Shown here one piece after another: positions 52,984 through 62,133 of a DNA stretch of 64,000 bases; positions within the stretch are counted from its first letter, which is position 1; every line of letters begins with the position of its first letter. The position numbers and the translations under genes are program-made. The notes beneath the pieces are model-generated. The model was not told the DNA's origin. It was given only the letters and a program-made list of their open reading frames with translations, and did no database searches. The stretch is from Streptomyces sp. NBC_00335 (lineage in GTDB: Bacteria; Actinomycetota; Actinomycetes; Streptomycetales; Streptomycetaceae), in the NCBI RefSeq assembly GCF_036127095.1, contig NZ_CP108006.1:2232001-2296000 (forward strand), given 5' to 3'.

Positions 52984-53835
52984 CTAACCGCCCGCCCGCC
53001 CCCGCCGGTAGGCGCCCGGCGGCACCCCCACGATGCGCGTGAAGTGCCGGTTCAGGTGCGGCTGGTCGGTGAAGCCGACCGTGACGGCCGCCTCCGCCGG
53101 CGGGATCCCCGCGTCGAGCAGCCGCCGCGCCCGCCGGACCCGGGCGTCGGTCAGCCAGGTGTGCGGGGGCATGCCGTACCGGTCCCGGAAGGCCCGCAGC
53201 AGGGCGAAGGGGCTGGTCCCCAGCTCCGCCGCGAGCTGCTCCAGCGAAGGGGGCTCCCCCATCCGCTCCTCCAGCACGGCCCGGGCCCGCTCCGCGTCGG
53301 CGGCCCCCGCCCGGCCCGCCGCACGGGCGGGCAGCGGCCCGGCGTGCCGGGTCAGCATCCGCGCCACCACCCCGCGCAGCAGGGTGTCGGCGGCCAGCGC
53401 GTTGCCGGCCTCGGCGGCCCGGTGAACCTCGGTGATGGCCCGCGAGGCCTGCGGGTCGGCGACCATGTCGGCGGTGAAGCCGGGGGTTCCGCGCAGGGTC
53501 CCGATCTCGGTGGCGACCTCGGTGATCAGCGCCCGGGAGGGGTAGAGGGTCGCGTAGGCCCAGCCCTCGGGGACTCCGGCGCGGGCGGTGTGCGGGACCT
53601 CGGGGTTGATCAGGACCACGCTGCCGGGTCCGGCGCGCAGGGTGTCTCCCGGCAGGCCGATCTCCTCGACTCCGCCGGTGACGGCCGCGATGACGTACCC
53701 GTCGTGGGCGTGGCGCGGGAAGGTGTGGCGTACGTAGTGGGCGCGCAGGAGGTCCAGCCCGGGCAGTTCCGCGTACTGCCAGTGCCGCGCCCACTCCCGG
53801 CGGCCCTCGTCCGCTCCGGTCGTCCCCGTGCCCAT
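52984..53835 (-). CDS. AraC-family transcriptional regulator
   Basis: 283 residues. An N-terminal cupin-like sensing domain (VRHTFPRHAHDGYVIAAVTGG, LINPEVPHTA) is followed by two C-terminal HTH motifs (LEQLAAELGTSPFALLRAFR and PPAEAAVTVGFTDQPHLNRHF). PEGWAYATLYPSRAL is typical of the AraC_binding type common in actinobacteria. The ATG at 53835 is preceded by GGGGGG. Directly upstream of the GNAT-DUF2716 gene. Confidence 0.92.
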   Translation of the reverse strand: MGTGTTGADEGRREWARHWQYAELPGLDLLRAHYVRHTFPRHAHDGYVIAAVTGGVEEIGLPGDTLRAGPGSVVLINPEVPHTARAGVPEGWAYATLYPSRALITEVATEIGTLRGTPGFTADMVADPQASRAITEVHRAAEAGNALAADTLLRGVVARMLTRHAGPLPARAAGRAGAADAERARAVLEERMGEPPSLEQLAAELGTSPFALLRAFRDRYGMPPHTWLTDARVRRARRLLDAGIPPAEAAVTVGFTDQPHLNRHFTRIVGVPPGAYRRGRAGG

Positions 53836-53915
53836 CCCCCCATTCTGCGCCCGGCCCGGCCGGGGTGTTTCCACAGGTCCGGACGGTTGTCAGTGGGACG
53901 GTGCACGATGGGGGC

Positions 53916-56900
53916 ATGTCCGGTACCGCGCTCGACTCGTTCTCCCCCGCGACCCGTTCCTGGTTCACGGGGGCCTTCGTCTCGCCCACCTCCGCCCAGG
54001 AGGGCGCCTGGCGGGCCATCGGGGCGGGCTCGGACGTGCTGGTGGTGGCCCCCACCGGCTCCGGCAAGACCCTGGCCGCCTTCCTCGCCGCCCTCGACCA
54101 GCTCGCCTCGACCCCGCCCCCGGCCGATCCGAAGAAGCGCTGCCGGGTGCTGTACATCTCGCCGCTCAAAGCCCTGGCGGTGGACGTGGAGCGCAATCTC
54201 CGCAGCCCGCTGACCGGCATCCGGCAGGAATCGGTGCGCCTGGGCCTGCCCGAGCCGGAGATCCGGGTCGGGATCCGCTCCGGCGACACCCCGCCGGCCG
54301 AGCGGCGCGCGTTGGTGACCCGGCCGCCGGACATCCTGATCACCACGCCCGAGTCGCTGTTCCTGATGCTGACCTCGGCGGCCCGCGAGGCGCTGACCGG
54401 GATCGAGACGGTGATCCTGGACGAGGTGCACGCGGTCGCCGGGACCAAGCGCGGAGCCCATCTCGCGCTGTCCCTGGAGCGGTTGGACGAGCTGCTGCCC
54501 CGCCCCGCGCGCCGGATCGGACTGTCGGCCACGGTCCGCCCGGTGGAAGAGGTGGCCCGTTACCTGGCTCCGCGCGGCAAGGTGGAGATCGTCCAGCCGC
54601 CCTCCACCAAGGAGTTCGACCTGTCGGTGGTCGTCCCGGTCGAGGACATGGGCGAGTTGGGCGGTTCCCCCGCCACCGAGGGCAAGGAGGGCGGCGACAA
54701 GCCCTCCATCTGGCCGCACGTGGAGGAGCGGATCGCCGATCTGGTCCAGGCCCACCGGTCCACCATCGTCTTCGCCAACTCCCGCCGCCTCGCCGAGCGC
54801 CTGTGCAACCGGCTCAACGAGATCGCGTACGAGCGGGCCACCGGCGGCCCGCTGCCCGAGGGCCCGCCCCCGGCCGAGATCATGGCCCAGTCGGGGGCGG
54901 CCCAGGGCGCTCCGCCGCTGATGGCCCGCGCCCACCACGGCTCGGTGTCCAAGGAGCAGCGGGCGCTGGTGGAGGAGGACTTGAAGGCGGGCCGGCTGCC
55001 CGCCGTGGTCGCCACCTCCAGCCTGGAGCTCGGCATCGACATGGGCGCGGTCGACCTCGTCATCCAGGTGGAGTCCCCGCCCTCCGTGGCCTCCGGGCTC
55101 CAGCGGGTGGGCCGGGCCGGGCACCAGGTGGGCGCGGTCTCCACCGGGGTCGTCTTCCCAAAGTACCGGGGCGACCTCGTCCAGGCGGCCGTGGTCACCG
55201 AGCGGATGCGCACGGGCTCGATCGAATCCCTGCGGATCCCCTCCAACCCGCTGGACGTCCTCGCCCAGCAGCTCGTCGCGATGACCGCGATGGACACCTG
55301 GCAGCTGGACGACCTGCTCGCCCTGGTGCGGCGGGCGGCCCCCTTCGCGGCGCTGCCGGACTCGGCCTTCACGGCGGTGCTGGACATGCTGGCCGGCCGC
55401 TATCCCTCGGACGCGTTCGCCGAGCTCAGACCCCGCGTCGTATGGGACCGCGTCGCCGGTACGATCACCGGCCGGCCCGGCGCCCAGCGGCTCGCGGTCA
55501 CCTCCGGCGGGACCATCCCGGACCGCGGCCTCTTCGGCGTCTTCCTGGCCGGCTCCGACCCGAAGAAGGGCGGCGGCCGCGTCGGCGAGCTCGACGAGGA
55601 GATGGTCTACGAGTCCCGCGTCGGCGACGTCTTCACCCTCGGCACCACCTCCTGGCGGATCGTGGACATCACCCGCGACCGCGTCCTGGTCACCCCCGCC
55701 CCCGGGGTCCCGGGGCGGCTCCCGTTCTGGAAGGGCGACCAGCTGGGCCGCCCGCTGGAGCTGGGCCGCGCGGTCGGCGCGTTCCTGCGCGAGCTCGGCG
55801 GCCTCACCGCCGAGGACGCACGCCTGCGGCTGCTGGCGGCGGGCCTGGACGCCTGGGCCGCGGAGAACGTCCTGTCCTACCTCGCCGAACAGCGCGAGGC
55901 CTGCGGCCACGTACCGGACGACCGGACCATCGTCGTCGAGCGGTTCCGCGACGAGCTCGGCGACTGGCGGGTCGTCGTCCACTCCCCCTTCGGCGCCCAG
56001 GTGCACGCCCCCTGGGCCCTGGCGCTCGGCGCCCGCCTCTCCGAGCGGTACGGGATGGACGCGCAGGTCATGCACGCCGACGACGGCATCGTGCTCCGCC
56101 TCCCGGACGCGGACCTGCTGAACATGGACCTGGACCTGCTGGACCACGACCCGGCGCGGGGCCCCTCCTCCGGCTCCTCGGCTTCCCCGGCCTCCTTCGA
56201 CTTCGACGACGACAAGCCCCCGCTGGGCGCGGCGGACGTCGCCTTCGACCACGGGGACGTCCAGCAGATCGTCACCGACCAGGTGGGCGGCTCCGCGCTG
56301 TTCGCCTCCCGTTTCCGCGAGTGCGCGGCGCGCGCCCTGCTGCTGCCGCGCCGCAATCCGGGCAAGCGCACCCCCCTGTGGCAGCAGCGCCAGCGCGCCT
56401 CGCAACTGCTTCAGGTGGCCTCCGAGTTCGGTTCCTTCCCGATCGTGCTGGAGGCCGTACGGGAATGCCTGCAGGACGTCTTCGACGTGCCCGGCCTGAC
56501 CGAGCTGATGGGGGACATCGAGGCACGCCGGGTCCGCCTCGTCGAGGTCACGACGCCCGAGCCCTCCCCCTTCGCCCGCTCCCTGCTCTTCGGGTACGTC
56601 GCCCAGTTCCTCTACGAGGGCGACTCGCCGCTCGCCGAGCGCAGGGCGGCCGCGCTGTCGCTGGACTCCCGGCTGCTGGCCGAACTGCTCGGCCAGGCGG
56701 AGCTCCGCGAGCTGCTCGACGCGGACGTGCTGACGGAGCTGGAGCGGGAGCTCCAGTGGCTGACCGAGGACCGGCGGGCCAAGGACGCCGAGTCGGTGGC
56801 CGACCTGCTGCGCCTGCTGGGCCCGCTCACCCCGGCGGACCTGGCCGCCCGCGGCGCGGAGCCGCAGTGGGCTCCGTCCCTGGCCGCCTCCCGCCGGGCG

Positions 56901-58538
56901 ATCCGGGTCCGGATCGCCGGCGAGGACCACTGGGCGGCCATCGAGGACGCGGGCCGGCTGCGCGACGCACTGGGCACGGCGCTCCCGGTGGGCGTCCCGG
57001 AGGCCTTCACCGAGCCGGTGAAGGACCCCCTCGGCGACGTCCTGGCCCGGTACGCCCGCACCCACGGCCCCTTCACCACGGTCACCGCCGCCGCCCGCTT
57101 CGGGCTGGGCACGGCCGTGACGGACGGCGCGCTGCACCGGCTCGCGGCGGCCGGGCGGGTGGTCCAGGGCGAGTTCCATCCGGCGGGCATCGGCCAGGAG
57201 TGGTGCGACGCCACCGTCCTCCGACGGCTCCGGCGTCGCTCCCTCGCCGCCCTGCGCCAGGAACTGGAGCCGGTCCCTCCCGCCTCCCTCGCCACCTTCC
57301 TCCCCCAGTGGCAGCACCTGGGCGGAGCCCTGCGCGGCGTCGACGGCCTGGCCCGCGCGATCGAGCAGCTCCAGGGCGCCGCGGTTCCCGCCTCCGCCCT
57401 CGAACGCCTGATCCTCCCGTCCCGTGTGGCGGACTACTCCCCCACCCTCCTGGACGAGCTGACCACCACGGGAGAAGTCCTCTGGGCCGGCGCGGGCGCC
57501 CTGCCGGGCAAGGACGGCTGGATCTCCCTCTACCTCGCGGAGGCGGCCCCCCTCCTCCTCCCTCCCGCCCACCCCCTGGAGCTCACCCCGCTCCACGAAG
57601 CGACCCTCTCCGCACTCTCCGGCGGCTACGGCCTGTTCTTCCGCCAGCTCACGGACCGGGTCCGCGCGCTGCACCCGGACGCCTCCGACGCGGACCTCTC
57701 CTCCGCCGTCTGGGACCTGACGTGGTCGGGCCGCCTGACGAACGACACCCTGGCCCCCCTGCGCTCCCTCCTCGGCTCGGGACGCACGGCGGGCGCCACC
57801 GCCCACCGCGCCCGCCGTACGATCCCCCGCGGCCGCTACGGCACCCTCACCACCCCTGCCTCCCGTACGGGCCCGCCCACGGTGTCGGGCCGCTGGTCCC
57901 TGCTCCCGGTCCACGCCCCGGACCCGACCCACCGCGCACACGCCCTGGCCCGCACCCTGCTGGACCGCCACGGGGTGGTGACCCGGGGTGCGGTGGCCGC
58001 GGAAGGCGTGGAAGGCGGCTTCAGCGCGGTCTATCGCATCCTCTCCGCCTTCGAGGACAGCGGCCAGGCCCGCAGGGGCTACGTGGTCGAAGGGCTGGGC
58101 GCGGCCCAGTTCGCCATGGACGGCGCGGTCGACCGCCTCCGCGCCGCCGAGCGCACCCCGCCCCCTCTCGCCGCAGTGGTCCTCGCAGCCGCCGACCCCG
58201 CGAACGCCTACGGCGCCGCCCTCCCCTGGCCGGAGCCCCCGACCGGCGCCACCCACAAACCGGGTCGCAAGGCAGGTTCCCTGGTCGTCCTGGTCGACGG
58301 CGAACTCACCCTCTACCTGGAGCGCGGCGGCAAAACCCTCCTGGCCTGGCCCGACCCGGACGCCCCCGCCCTCACGGCCGCCCTGACAGCCCTCACCACA
58401 GCCTCCCGCAAGGGCACCCTCCCCACCCTCACCCTGGAACGCATCAACGCCGCCCCCTCCCTCACCTCCCCCTACGCCCCACCCATTGAAGCCACCGGCT
58501 TCCACGCCACCCCCCAAGGCCTCCGCCTCCGCCACTGA
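53916..58538 (+). CDS. lhr: Large ATP-dependent helicase Lhr
   Basis: 1540 residues. Lhr is a 3'-5' single-stranded DNA translocase and RNA:DNA helicase. The helicase core occupies ~1-430: VVAPTGSGKTLAAFL (motif I), SPLKALAVDVERNL, DEVHAVAGTKRG (II), RIGLSATVRPVEEVAR (III) and VATSSLELGIDMG / QRVGRAGHQ (V, VI). The winged helix and Lhr-core follow to ~900 (RFRDELGDWRVVVHSPFGAQV). The C-terminal part to 1540 is the long Lhr-CTD of the full-length form, including YSPTLLDELTTTGEVLWAG. GGGGG precedes the ATG. Followed, after a repeat block, by a Nei/Fpg-type glycosylase gene. Confidence 0.95.
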   Translation: MSGTALDSFSPATRSWFTGAFVSPTSAQEGAWRAIGAGSDVLVVAPTGSGKTLAAFLAALDQLASTPPPADPKKRCRVLYISPLKALAVDVERNLRSPLTGIRQESVRLGLPEPEIRVGIRSGDTPPAERRALVTRPPDILITTPESLFLMLTSAAREALTGIETVILDEVHAVAGTKRGAHLALSLERLDELLPRPARRIGLSATVRPVEEVARYLAPRGKVEIVQPPSTKEFDLSVVVPVEDMGELGGSPATEGKEGGDKPSIWPHVEERIADLVQAHRSTIVFANSRRLAERLCNRLNEIAYERATGGPLPEGPPPAEIMAQSGAAQGAPPLMARAHHGSVSKEQRALVEEDLKAGRLPAVVATSSLELGIDMGAVDLVIQVESPPSVASGLQRVGRAGHQVGAVSTGVVFPKYRGDLVQAAVVTERMRTGSIESLRIPSNPLDVLAQQLVAMTAMDTWQLDDLLALVRRAAPFAALPDSAFTAVLDMLAGRYPSDAFAELRPRVVWDRVAGTITGRPGAQRLAVTSGGTIPDRGLFGVFLAGSDPKKGGGRVGELDEEMVYESRVGDVFTLGTTSWRIVDITRDRVLVTPAPGVPGRLPFWKGDQLGRPLELGRAVGAFLRELGGLTAEDARLRLLAAGLDAWAAENVLSYLAEQREACGHVPDDRTIVVERFRDELGDWRVVVHSPFGAQVHAPWALALGARLSERYGMDAQVMHADDGIVLRLPDADLLNMDLDLLDHDPARGPSSGSSASPASFDFDDDKPPLGAADVAFDHGDVQQIVTDQVGGSALFASRFRECAARALLLPRRNPGKRTPLWQQRQRASQLLQVASEFGSFPIVLEAVRECLQDVFDVPGLTELMGDIEARRVRLVEVTTPEPSPFARSLLFGYVAQFLYEGDSPLAERRAAALSLDSRLLAELLGQAELRELLDADVLTELERELQWLTEDRRAKDAESVADLLRLLGPLTPADLAARGAEPQWAPSLAASRRAIRVRIAGEDHWAAIEDAGRLRDALGTALPVGVPEAFTEPVKDPLGDVLARYARTHGPFTTVTAAARFGLGTAVTDGALHRLAAAGRVVQGEFHPAGIGQEWCDATVLRRLRRRSLAALRQELEPVPPASLATFLPQWQHLGGALRGVDGLARAIEQLQGAAVPASALERLILPSRVADYSPTLLDELTTTGEVLWAGAGALPGKDGWISLYLAEAAPLLLPPAHPLELTPLHEATLSALSGGYGLFFRQLTDRVRALHPDASDADLSSAVWDLTWSGRLTNDTLAPLRSLLGSGRTAGATAHRARRTIPRGRYGTLTTPASRTGPPTVSGRWSLLPVHAPDPTHRAHALARTLLDRHGVVTRGAVAAEGVEGGFSAVYRILSAFEDSGQARRGYVVEGLGAAQFAMDGAVDRLRAAERTPPPLAAVVLAAADPANAYGAALPWPEPPTGATHKPGRKAGSLVVLVDGELTLYLERGGKTLLAWPDPDAPALTAALTALTTASRKGTLPTLTLERINAAPSLTSPYAPPIEATGFHATPQGLRLRH

Positions 58539-59371
58539 CCAACACCCACCGCCATCACGCAGCCCCCAAACCCCACGGCCGACCACAGCCCAACCCACGA
58601 ATACCGGGCCGAATCCCGCTCCCGAGGCCCCCAGGCCCCGGCAAACAGAGCCGGAACAAAGCCCGAGAAGCGCTTCCCATAACGCAGCCCCCAACAAGAT
58701 CCGCGGCACAGCCCCAGGAAGGGGCCCAGGACACAGCCCGGGACCGGGGTCCGGGACCCCGGTCCCGGACCCCAGAAACGGGGTCCGGGGTCGGGGGCCC
58801 CGGAAACGGGGTCCAGGTCGCAGGGCAAACCCCGGGAGCGGAGTCCGGGACCCAGCGCGAACCCCGGAAACAGGGTCCAGGGCCCAGAGGCCCAGGGCGA
58901 AGCCCGGGAACGGGGCCCAGGGCTTAGCCCGGAAACGGAGTCCGGGGCGGAGGCCGGGAACGGGGTCCGGAACGAAGCCCGGAAACGGGGTCCGGGGCGC
59001 AGCCCCGGGGAACAGGGTCCGGGGCGCAGCCCCGGGGAACGGAGGAAGGGCGGGGCGGGGAGCAAACACCACGCAACCGCAGCGGCACCCGCACCATCCC
59101 CCAAGCCCCCCCCGGAACGAGTACCGGAGCGCAGCCCACCCACGGGCACCCCGCCCCAGCCCAGAGAGCCGAACCCAAGACGCCGCCCCAGGGCACCAAC
59201 CCCGGGCCGAGGGCGAAGCCCGGAAACGGGGCCCAGGGCGCAGCCCAGCAGCAGGGTCCGGGGCGGAGCCCCGGGGAACGGAGGAAGGGCGGGGCGGGGA
59301 GCAAGCCCCGCGCAGCGGCACCCCGACGCCACCGCACCGCCCCGACCCCGCAGGAGCAGGAGAATGAAGAC
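58539..59371. repeat. Repeat-rich non-coding spacer between lhr and the glycosylase gene
   Basis: No credible gene lies in these 833 bases. About ten degenerate 24-30 bp units of the type GCCCGGAAACGGGGTCCGGG run head to tail from about 58735 to 59060. A 53-bp segment at 59013-59065 recurs at 59252-59304 with one mismatch. Both end in GGAACGGAGGAAGGGCGGGG and resemble the 41.1 kb block. The last bases carry AGGAGCAGGAG, the ribosome site of the next gene. Confidence 0.85.
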
Positions 59372-60214
59372 ATGCCCGAAGGCGACAGCGTCTACCGCGC
59401 GGCGGCCCACCTCCGCGAAGCCCTCGCGGGCAAGGAACTCACCCGCTCCGACCTCAGAGTCCCCCGCTTCGCCACCGCGGACCTCACCGGCTTCACCACC
59501 CTCGAAGTGGTCCCCCGGGGCAAGCACCTGCTCATGCGCTTCGGCCCGCCACCGTCACAAAACACCGAGGCAGAAGCCACTCTCCACCCCCTCCACCCCC
59601 TCCTCACCCTCCACACCCACCTCCGCATGGACGGCACCTGGCGCATCCTCCCCACCACCGGCGCGCCCAAGCGCGCCCCCGCCCCCACCCACGAACTCCG
59701 CGTAATCCTCGGCACCACCACCCACACCGCCTTCGGCTACCGCCTCCCCGTCGTGGAACTGCTCCGCACCGCCGACGAACACCGCGCCGTCGGCCACCTC
59801 GGCCCCGACCTCCTGGGTCCCGACTGGGACGAGGCGGTCGCCGCCGCGAACCTCCTCGCCACCCCCGCCCGCCCCCTGGGCGAGGCCCTCCTCGACCAGC
59901 GCAACCTGGCCGGCATCGGCAACATCTACAAGGCCGAGCTCTGCTTCCTCGCCCAGGTCACCCCCTGGACCCCGGTCGGCTATCTGGCACCCCGCACCCT
60001 CCCCCGCCTCGCCGCCGCCGCACACCGGCTCCTCGACGCGAACAAGGCCCGCCACCGCAACACCACGGGCAGCCGCCGCCCCGGCCAGGACCTGTTCGTC
60101 TACGGTCGCGCCCACCGTCCCTGCCTGCGCTGCGGCACCCCCGTCCGCGAGGCCCCCCAGGACGGCCGCCCCACCTACTGGTGTCCCCGTTGCCAATCCG
60201 GCCCGACGCCTTAG
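59372..60214 (+). CDS. Fpg/Nei-family DNA glycosylase (Nei2 type)
   Basis: 280 residues. A bifunctional glycosylase/AP-lyase for oxidised bases: the N-terminus after Met removal is PEGDSVYRAA, with the catalytic Pro2 and Glu3. PRGKHLLMRF carries the conserved lysine. The helix-two-turn-helix is LLDQRNLAGIGNIYKAELCF, and the zinc finger is CLRCGTPV with CPRCQ. PEGDSV rather than PELPEV marks it as Nei-like rather than classical Fpg. It stands right after lhr. Confidence 0.93.
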   Translation: MPEGDSVYRAAAHLREALAGKELTRSDLRVPRFATADLTGFTTLEVVPRGKHLLMRFGPPPSQNTEAEATLHPLHPLLTLHTHLRMDGTWRILPTTGAPKRAPAPTHELRVILGTTTHTAFGYRLPVVELLRTADEHRAVGHLGPDLLGPDWDEAVAAANLLATPARPLGEALLDQRNLAGIGNIYKAELCFLAQVTPWTPVGYLAPRTLPRLAAAAHRLLDANKARHRNTTGSRRPGQDLFVYGRAHRPCLRCGTPVREAPQDGRPTYWCPRCQSGPTP

Positions 60215-60244
60215 TTGACGCCCCGTCAGATGCGGTCGTACCGT
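60215..60244 (+). promoter_or_regulatory. Leaderless promoter with TGACG-N3-CGTCA operator
   Basis: TTGACG (60215-60220), an 18-base spacer and TACCGT (60239-60244) place transcription start about at the ATG at 60251. The palindrome TGACGCCCCGTCA at 60216-60228 overlaps the -35 box, as expected for a TetR-type repressor site. No TetR gene is adjacent. Confidence 0.62.
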
Positions 60245-60250
60245 CCCCGC

Positions 60251-61018
60251 ATGCCTACACCCAGCGCGTACGAACTCACCGGCCGGACCGCCCTGATCAC
60301 CGGCGCCGCCAGCGGCATCGGCCGGGCCACCGCCGTACTCCTCGCCGAGGCCGGAGCCGCCGTGCACTGCGCGGACCGCGACGCCCAGGGCCTCCAGGAG
60401 ACCGTGGAACTGATCACCAAGGCCGGCGGCCGGGCCACCGCCCACCCCCTCGACGTGACCGACCGCGCCGCGATCAAGGCGGCGATCGCCCAGGCCGGCC
60501 CGCTCGACATCACCGCCGCGATCGCCGGGGTCATGCACAGCAGCAGCGTTCTGGAGACGTCCGACGAGGACCTCGACCGGGTTCTGGACATCAACTTCAA
60601 GGGGGTGCTGCGCACCTGCCAGGAGGCGGCCCGCGCCATGATCGCGACAGGCCGGCCCGGTTCGATCATCACCATGGCCTCCGGCGCCGTGGACGCCGCC
60701 CAGCCCGGTTTGCTCTGCTACAGCGCCGCCAAGGCCGCCGTCGTCCAGCTGACCAAGACCCTCGCCACCGAGGCCGGCCCGCACGGCATCCGCGTCAACG
60801 CCGTCGCACCCGGCTGGATCCGCACCCCGATGACCGATCGGCACAGCCCCGAGGTCCAGGAGCAGACCGAGGCGATGATGACGCGGATGTCTCCGCTGCG
60901 CCGCGTGGGTGAGCCCGAGGACATAGCCCAGGCAGTGCTCTACCTCGCCTCGGACGCCTCGTCCTTCATGACGGGCCAGATCCTTCGCCCGAACGGCGGA
61001 GTCTCCATGCCCTGGTGA
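60251..61018 (+). CDS. Short-chain dehydrogenase/reductase
   Basis: 255 residues. Classical SDR: cofactor motif TGAASGIGRA, DVTDRAAI, a GVMHSSSV stretch in place of NNAG, catalytic Ser in ITMASGAVDAA, Tyr and Lys in CYSAAKAAV, and APGWIRTPMTD. C-terminal FMTGQILRPNGGVSMPW is typical. An Asp at the end of the second strand (HCADRDA) suggests NAD preference. The ATG lies 7 bases after the -10 box, without ribosome site, so the transcript is probably leaderless. Confidence 0.9.
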   Translation: MPTPSAYELTGRTALITGAASGIGRATAVLLAEAGAAVHCADRDAQGLQETVELITKAGGRATAHPLDVTDRAAIKAAIAQAGPLDITAAIAGVMHSSSVLETSDEDLDRVLDINFKGVLRTCQEAARAMIATGRPGSIITMASGAVDAAQPGLLCYSAAKAAVVQLTKTLATEAGPHGIRVNAVAPGWIRTPMTDRHSPEVQEQTEAMMTRMSPLRRVGEPEDIAQAVLYLASDASSFMTGQILRPNGGVSMPW

Positions 61019-61080
61019 CCCACCACCCGGCGCCCATCGCCCCGGCCACACACGCAGGACACATCACAAGCCCCACCCGA

Positions 61081-61503
61081 TCACCCGGACCCCGGCGGCT
61101 CCCCGACCCCCACCGACCCGGCAGCAGCCCGCTCCCCACCGCTCCCCGGAACACCGCCACCGCCGTCCGCCGCCCCGCGGCGACGGCGGCCCACCGGTCC
61201 CGGCACGCAATGCACCGGCAGCAGCCCCAGCCCCCATCCTCCGACGGCGACCGCACCCTCCACCAACCCGGCCTCGGCCGGCGCCAGCACGAGCCGCAGC
61301 ACGGCCCACCACCACAGGACGCCCACCGACAGCGCGAGGGCCAGACCCACGGGTATACCCAGCAACCGCCGCACGGCCACCTCCAGGGGCCGGAGACCCG
61401 AACGGGCCCATCCTCCCGCACCCGGCCCCCACCCGCACCCCGCCCGCTCCCCCTCCAAGCCCCACCGGAACGCCACCCAAACCACCCACGCCCCATGCGC
61501 CAC
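61081..61503 (-). CDS. Possible small membrane protein (weak)
   Basis: A minus-strand frame of 140 codons from GTG 61503 encodes hydrophobic stretches (RRLLGIPVGLALALSVGVLWWW and LVEGAVAVGGWGLGLLPV, two likely helices). The upstream part of the same frame runs through the clgR terminator hairpin, so the start must be inside it. Third-position GC does not clearly favour this frame and no ribosome site is convincing. The remaining bases of the 61019-61643 gap show no other candidate. Confidence 0.25.
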   Translation of the reverse strand: MAHGAWVVWVAFRWGLEGERAGCGWGPGAGGWARSGLRPLEVAVRRLLGIPVGLALALSVGVLWWWAVLRLVLAPAEAGLVEGAVAVGGWGLGLLPVHCVPGPVGRRRRGAADGGGGVPGSGGERAAAGSVGVGEPPGSG

Positions 61504-61536
61504 ACCCACACCCGCACACGCCGCACAACGGCAAAG

Positions 61537-61573
61537 AGCCCCGCCCGGCACCCAAAGGGCACCGGCCGGGGCT
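61537..61573 (-). terminator. Terminator of clgR
   Basis: A 12-bp stem with one mismatch (AGCCCCGCCCGG against CCGGCCGGGGCT) encloses a loop with an extra CCC/GGG pair, about 70 bases past the clgR stop. Confidence 0.75.
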
Positions 61574-61643
61574 CCGGCCACACTCATACGCTCAGCACGC
61601 ACGCACACACATTCACGCGCACAGGCGGACGCTCACGCACGCA

Positions 61644-62024
61644 TCACGCGGCTACGACATTCACCGCTTCCACGGGCGCCTTGATGGTCACCCGTTCCGG
61701 GCCACCCGTGACCGAGGCCACGGATACCGAATTGAGCATCGGGCGGACCGGTGCGGACACCGGTTCGCTCGCCGCGGCGGACTGGGCCAGCTCGGCGAGC
61801 GAAAGCTCGTCGCTGACTTCCCGCATCAGCTCTGACATCCGTACGTCAAGCGCGTCGCAGATCGCGGAGAGCAGCTCGGAAGATGCCTCCTTCTGCCCCC
61901 GCTCCACCTCGGAGAGATAGCCGAGCGAAACTCGGGCGGACGAGGAGACTTCGCGCAGAGTACGGCCCTGGCGCTGGCGCTGCCGACGCAGCACGTCACC
62001 CAGCAGGCGACGGAGCAGAATCAT
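61644..62024 (-). CDS. clgR: Clp gene regulator ClgR
   Basis: 126 residues. An XRE-type HTH covers residues ~10-70 ([39 protein letters not shown]). ClgR activates clpP1P2, clpC and lon-type protease genes in actinobacteria. The protein ends VEAVNVVAA; a terminal Ala-Ala is the known recognition tag by which Clp protease degrades ClgR, giving feedback. The ATG follows GAGGGAG. The place beside cinA and pgsA is the usual one. Confidence 0.93.
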   Translation of the reverse strand: MILLRRLLGDVLRRQRQRQGRTLREVSSSARVSLGYLSEVERGQKEASSELLSAICDALDVRMSELMREVSDELSLAELAQSAAASEPVSAPVRPMLNSVSVASVTGGPERVTIKAPVEAVNVVAA

Positions 62025-62133
62025 CGGTGGCTCCCTCCTCTGACCGTGTAGCCGTAACCTTCACGCCCCACCGTACCGCCTCGCGCGGCGGCCGTGCGGG
62101 GAGCGATGTCGTGTTCACTCAGGGCTGCAAACA

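Noticed and set aside
58735..59310. Possible CRISPR array from the regular GGAAACGGGGTCC repeats
   Set aside because: Units are degenerate and directly abutting, with no constant-length unique spacers and no cas genes.
53610..59321. A 1903-codon minus-strand open frame across the lhr gene
   Set aside because: It mirrors lhr and the repeat block, has no domain, and lhr on the plus strand has complete helicase motifs.
60966..61583. Trp/Cys/Arg-rich minus-strand frame in the gap before clgR
   Set aside because: Composition is unlike a real protein and it runs through the terminator hairpin and the SDR 3' end.
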